Source: Ehrlichia ruminantium (lineage in GTDB: Bacteria > Pseudomonadota > Alphaproteobacteria > Rickettsiales > Anaplasmataceae). Taken from it: a stretch of 64,000 nt of DNA. Position numbers and translations under genes: made by a program. Where the stretch lies: contig NZ_CP033455.1 of assembly GCF_009728835.1 (NCBI RefSeq), forward strand, positions 310,001 through 374,000. Direction: 5' to 3'. The notes under the pieces were generated by a model. That model saw only the letters and a list, made by a program, of their open reading frames with translations. It ran no database searches and had not been told where the DNA came from. Positions 61,554 to 64,000 of this stretch are shown here, one piece after another (position 1 is the stretch's first letter; each line of letters starts with the position of its first letter).

Positions 61554-62264
61554 ATGTTAACTTCATGGTGTCAAGTTTTAATGAAACTTGTTGGTAAATT
61601 ATTACCTACTAAATTAATTAGTACCTTTATGGGTACTGGATATTTGCCAGCATGGCAAAATCATTGGGCAGCTCTTTTGTCACTACTGTTAGGGTACGTG
61701 TTTTTTTACTTGGTATATGGCATGTCTTATATGTCATATGGTTTAATTGTAATGTCTTCTATGATTGCTGCATTTTTTTTAAAGATATCACTGGTTCTTT
61801 TAATAGTGGGGGTAATATCAATATTTGTGTTTCAGTCTAATAGTTTTGGTGATGATAGAAGTGATACTATAGTAATACAGATAGTAACAGGACAGTTTCT
61901 AGTAGTTGGATTGACCATGCCTGCAATAGTTGCAATATATAATAGTTTGTCAGTATTTTATAATAAAATATGTCATGGTGTTTTTATATGTCCTGCTTGG
62001 TTTAACGATTTTATGCATTTTTTGATATTTTTTCTGATCCCATTTGTATTTTTTAACATTATTGAAATAATAAAACCTTGGCCAATTTCTAGTATGCAGA
62101 TATTGTATAATAATTGTTGTTCAATAATATCTGAAGGGTTGATATTAGCTATATATACATTGATAGTTATGTATCTTGCTGCTTTTATATGTTTTGATTT
62201 GACTATTAACAATGCATTAGTTTTTAATAAGTACATTTTTACTTTGGTGAAGGTTATTAAGTAA
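61554..62264 (+). CDS. PgpA-like membrane protein with lost catalytic residues
   Basis: This 236-residue membrane protein aligns by eye with phosphatidylglycerophosphatase A over its length: FMGTGYLPAWQNHWAALLSL for the family's TWFG-G-LP-APGT-GSL motif, DDRSDTIVIQIVTGQF for the D-x-x-VIDE-x-GQ motif, NIIEIIKPWPISSMQ for the conserved KPWPI, and SIISEGLILAIY for GIM-DD-x-AG. The IDE acids are IQI and the closing DD pair is SE, so the metal-binding centre is destroyed. The intact PgpA is at 22342-22848. It starts a compact unit with dsbB (4-bp gap) and coq7 (overlap). It may be a non-catalytic membrane protein with a new role or may be drifting. Confidence 0.65.
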   Translation: MLTSWCQVLMKLVGKLLPTKLISTFMGTGYLPAWQNHWAALLSLLLGYVFFYLVYGMSYMSYGLIVMSSMIAAFFLKISLVLLIVGVISIFVFQSNSFGDDRSDTIVIQIVTGQFLVVGLTMPAIVAIYNSLSVFYNKICHGVFICPAWFNDFMHFLIFFLIPFVFFNIIEIIKPWPISSMQILYNNCCSIISEGLILAIYTLIVMYLAAFICFDLTINNALVFNKYIFTLVKVIK

Positions 62265-62268
62265 AGTT

Positions 62269-62748
62269 ATGAAAATAATGAATAACTATAGTATTATCTT
62301 GCTTTTTATAGCTAGTGTTATTGCTTTATCTGTAGCATATGTTTCTCAATACTTATTCTTAATGCTTCCATGTAAATTGTGTATATATGAGCGAGTACCA
62401 TACTTTATTACAATAGGTTTATTTTTAATACATTTGTTAAAGCCTTCTAAGGTCATTTTTTTCTGTATGTGTTTGTGTTATGTATGTAATGTGTTAATTT
62501 CTGGTTACCATGTTGCGTTAGAACATAGTTGGGTTTCAGATATTTTTGGGTGTACGGATTCTATAGAATCTGGTACATTTGATGATATTAAAAACGCTTT
62601 ATTGAATAAAAGTATTACAGTATCTTGTAATCATCCTAGTTTCCTATTTATGGGGTTATCTATGGCTGCTTGTAATTTTATATATTGTTTGTTGTGTTTA
62701 GTGTTAAGTATTCATTTATTTTTTAAACAATATGTTAAGGATAAATAG
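62269..62748 (+). CDS. dsbB: Disulfide bond formation protein B
   Basis: DsbB reoxidises the periplasmic oxidase DsbA and passes electrons to ubiquinone. The 159-residue protein has four membrane helices, the first redox pair C35-C38 in PCKLCIYERVPY, and a second pair C95 (FGCTDS) and C120 (VSCNHP) in the periplasmic loop. The last helix region FMGLSMAACNFIY matches the family. The start could also be the ATG three codons later. It follows the PgpA-like gene by 4 bp and overlaps coq7 by 17 bp. Coq7 makes the quinone that DsbB uses. Confidence 0.9.
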   Translation: MKIMNNYSIILLFIASVIALSVAYVSQYLFLMLPCKLCIYERVPYFITIGLFLIHLLKPSKVIFFCMCLCYVCNVLISGYHVALEHSWVSDIFGCTDSIESGTFDDIKNALLNKSITVSCNHPSFLFMGLSMAACNFIYCLLCLVLSIHLFFKQYVKDK

Positions 62749-63244
62749 TGTTTTAGATCAAATGATTAGAGTGAATCATGCTGGAGAGTATGGTGCAGTT
62801 TGTATATATCATGGTCAAGAATTAGTCTTTCGTAAAAAGTTGATTGGTGAAAAAATTTTAGAAATGAAAAGACAAGAACAGAAGCACTTTTCTTACTTTG
62901 ATTCTATTATGAGAGAGAAAAAAATACGTCCTACAGCTTTTATACCGATATGGCATGTTATGGGGGTCATGTTAGGTGTTACAACAGCTATGTTAGGAGA
63001 AGGTGCAGCTATGGCATGTACTGTTGCTGTTGAGGATGTAATAAGTGAACATTATCAAGATCAAATATCAATTTTAGATGATAGTGAATTGAGAAGGAAA
63101 ATAGTACAGTTTCGTGATGAAGAATTAGAACATCATAATATTGCTGCATGTCATAATTCTGCTAATGGTAAGGATTATAAGGTGTTATCATATTTAATAA
63201 AGAAAACATGTAAAATTGCTATTGCTGTTTCTAAGGTAATATGA
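62732..63244 (+). CDS. coq7: Ubiquinone biosynthesis hydroxylase Coq7
   Basis: Coq7 (UbiF-equivalent) hydroxylates demethoxyubiquinone in the next-to-last step of ubiquinone synthesis. The 170-residue di-iron protein carries two repeats of the metal-binding pattern: GEYGAVCIY with the first glutamate, then MKRQEQKHF (E-x-x-H), and in the second half AVEDVISEHY and RDEELEHHNIA (E-x-x-H). GVTTAMLGEGAAMACTVAVE between them is the usual hydrophobic helix. The start overlaps the end of dsbB by 17 bp. Length is typical for the bacterial form. Confidence 0.95.
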   Translation: MLRINSVLDQMIRVNHAGEYGAVCIYHGQELVFRKKLIGEKILEMKRQEQKHFSYFDSIMREKKIRPTAFIPIWHVMGVMLGVTTAMLGEGAAMACTVAVEDVISEHYQDQISILDDSELRRKIVQFRDEELEHHNIAACHNSANGKDYKVLSYLIKKTCKIAIAVSKVI

Positions 63245-64000
63245 CACAAAAAAACAGTAAGTAGTGTTTTATTAGAAGGTAACTTATACTTATTGTGAAG
63301 GGTTTATATAGTCTTTTATACTATATAGTATGTTTTGTATGAAAGAAGAACATCAAGGTTGGTTCTACCTATCTGATAGTAAGGAAATATGTATTTAGTT
63401 ATATATGGGTCTGATGAGTATTTACTGATTGTTTTATTATTGTAAAATTAATTTTATTATAATGGAATGGACTATTGTATAGAAACAGGCCTTAAGGATG
63501 TTATAATACAAGGTATGTAAATGAAGTCAGGTATCAGTTTAATATATCTGCTATAAATTATTGATATCATTTATTTTTAAATATGTGTTACACAGAAACT
63601 ATTTAAATAAGTTATTGAATTATTGTGTATATGATTTGTAATATTGTAAGTTGTTATGGTATTAAGAGGTTGTGTTATTAATTTTTGTCTCCTTATATTT
63701 CTCTATGATATTCTTGTGTGTCTTTAATAATAAAGATGTGTTCATTGTTTGTAAGCGTATGAATATCAATTAAATATTTAGTTAGTTGTTATGTTTCAGA
63801 ATAACGTGTTATATTGATTTGCTGATATAACTTAAATTTATATGCATAATGTATGCAGTAAGATGCAGTGAAATATAGAAAACCTAACCTTTTATCACAA
63901 TACTTTAATAATATGAGTATATGAAAGATTATATAGGTTTATATAGGAGTAAGAAGATATTTGGAAAATACAATTGTCGGTTTATCATTTGTTCTAAAGA
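63245..64000. other. Gene-free end of the window
   Basis: About 750 AT-rich bases after coq7. No gene, RNA or repeat is supported up to the window edge. Confidence 0.5.

Overview
This window looks like a stretch of chromosome from an obligate intracellular member of the Anaplasmataceae, most likely Ehrlichia and probably close to E. ruminantium. The DNA is very AT-rich and the gene-free spaces are long, often 0.5 to 2.5 kb. The 16S rRNA gene stands alone with sdhC and sdhD behind it instead of 23S and 5S, and many gaps hold tandem direct repeats. Expanding and contracting tandem repeats are a published hallmark of the E. ruminantium genome. The species call rests on recall of 16S character and genome style, not on a database comparison. 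I see no insertion sequence, prophage, CRISPR array or origin.

Layout. 0.2-2 kb: bolA, a secreted protein with an EndoU-like nuclease signature, and a decayed membrane-protein gene. 4-9.3 kb: dnaE and a degenerate aroA-like gene. 9.3-12 kb: orphan 16S rRNA with a good promoter, then sdhC-sdhD. 12-15.7 kb: an unrecognised protein, the thiD-hdaA pair, and broken extra copies of the hdaA 5' end. 16.4-23.1 kb: a decayed membrane gene, an AI-2E-family permease, tRNA-Leu(UAA) behind rpsD, iscX, a DivL-like PAS protein without a kinase, a GNAT acetyltransferase, pgpA and a tiny lipoprotein. 23.4-29.8 kb: tRNA-Lys, tRNA-Leu(UAG), the protein quality-control cluster tig-clpP-clpX-lon, and a CAU-anticodon tRNA. 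31-37 kb: fmt, trhO, a PEP-synthase/PPDK regulatory protein and thiE, separated by repeat blocks. 38-47 kb: a CorC-like protein, yggT, ftsK with an acidic repeat insert, a membrane protein, argD and pleC. 48-54 kb: mutL, dprA, fabF and acpP, with degenerate copies of the fabF 3' end. 55-61 kb: a Ser/Thr-rich tandem-repeat protein preceded by a short frame, and a membrane-anchored ankyrin protein whose 3' end overlaps rpmG. 61.5-63.2 kb: a catalytically degenerate PgpA paralogue, dsbB and coq7.

How the genes fit together. The housekeeping content covers replication and its control (dnaE, hdaA), chromosome segregation and repair (ftsK, mutL, dprA), proteostasis, thiamine synthesis (thiD, thiE), respiration (sdhCD, coq7), lipid synthesis (fabF, acpP, pgpA) and a PleC/DivL-type two-component system. 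Against this background of reductive decay, the likely host-interaction candidates are the EndoU-like protein, the tandem-repeat protein and the ankyrin protein. Several genes appear to be losing or to have lost their original activity: aroA, the second PgpA, the DivL-like protein and the N-terminal part of ThiE.
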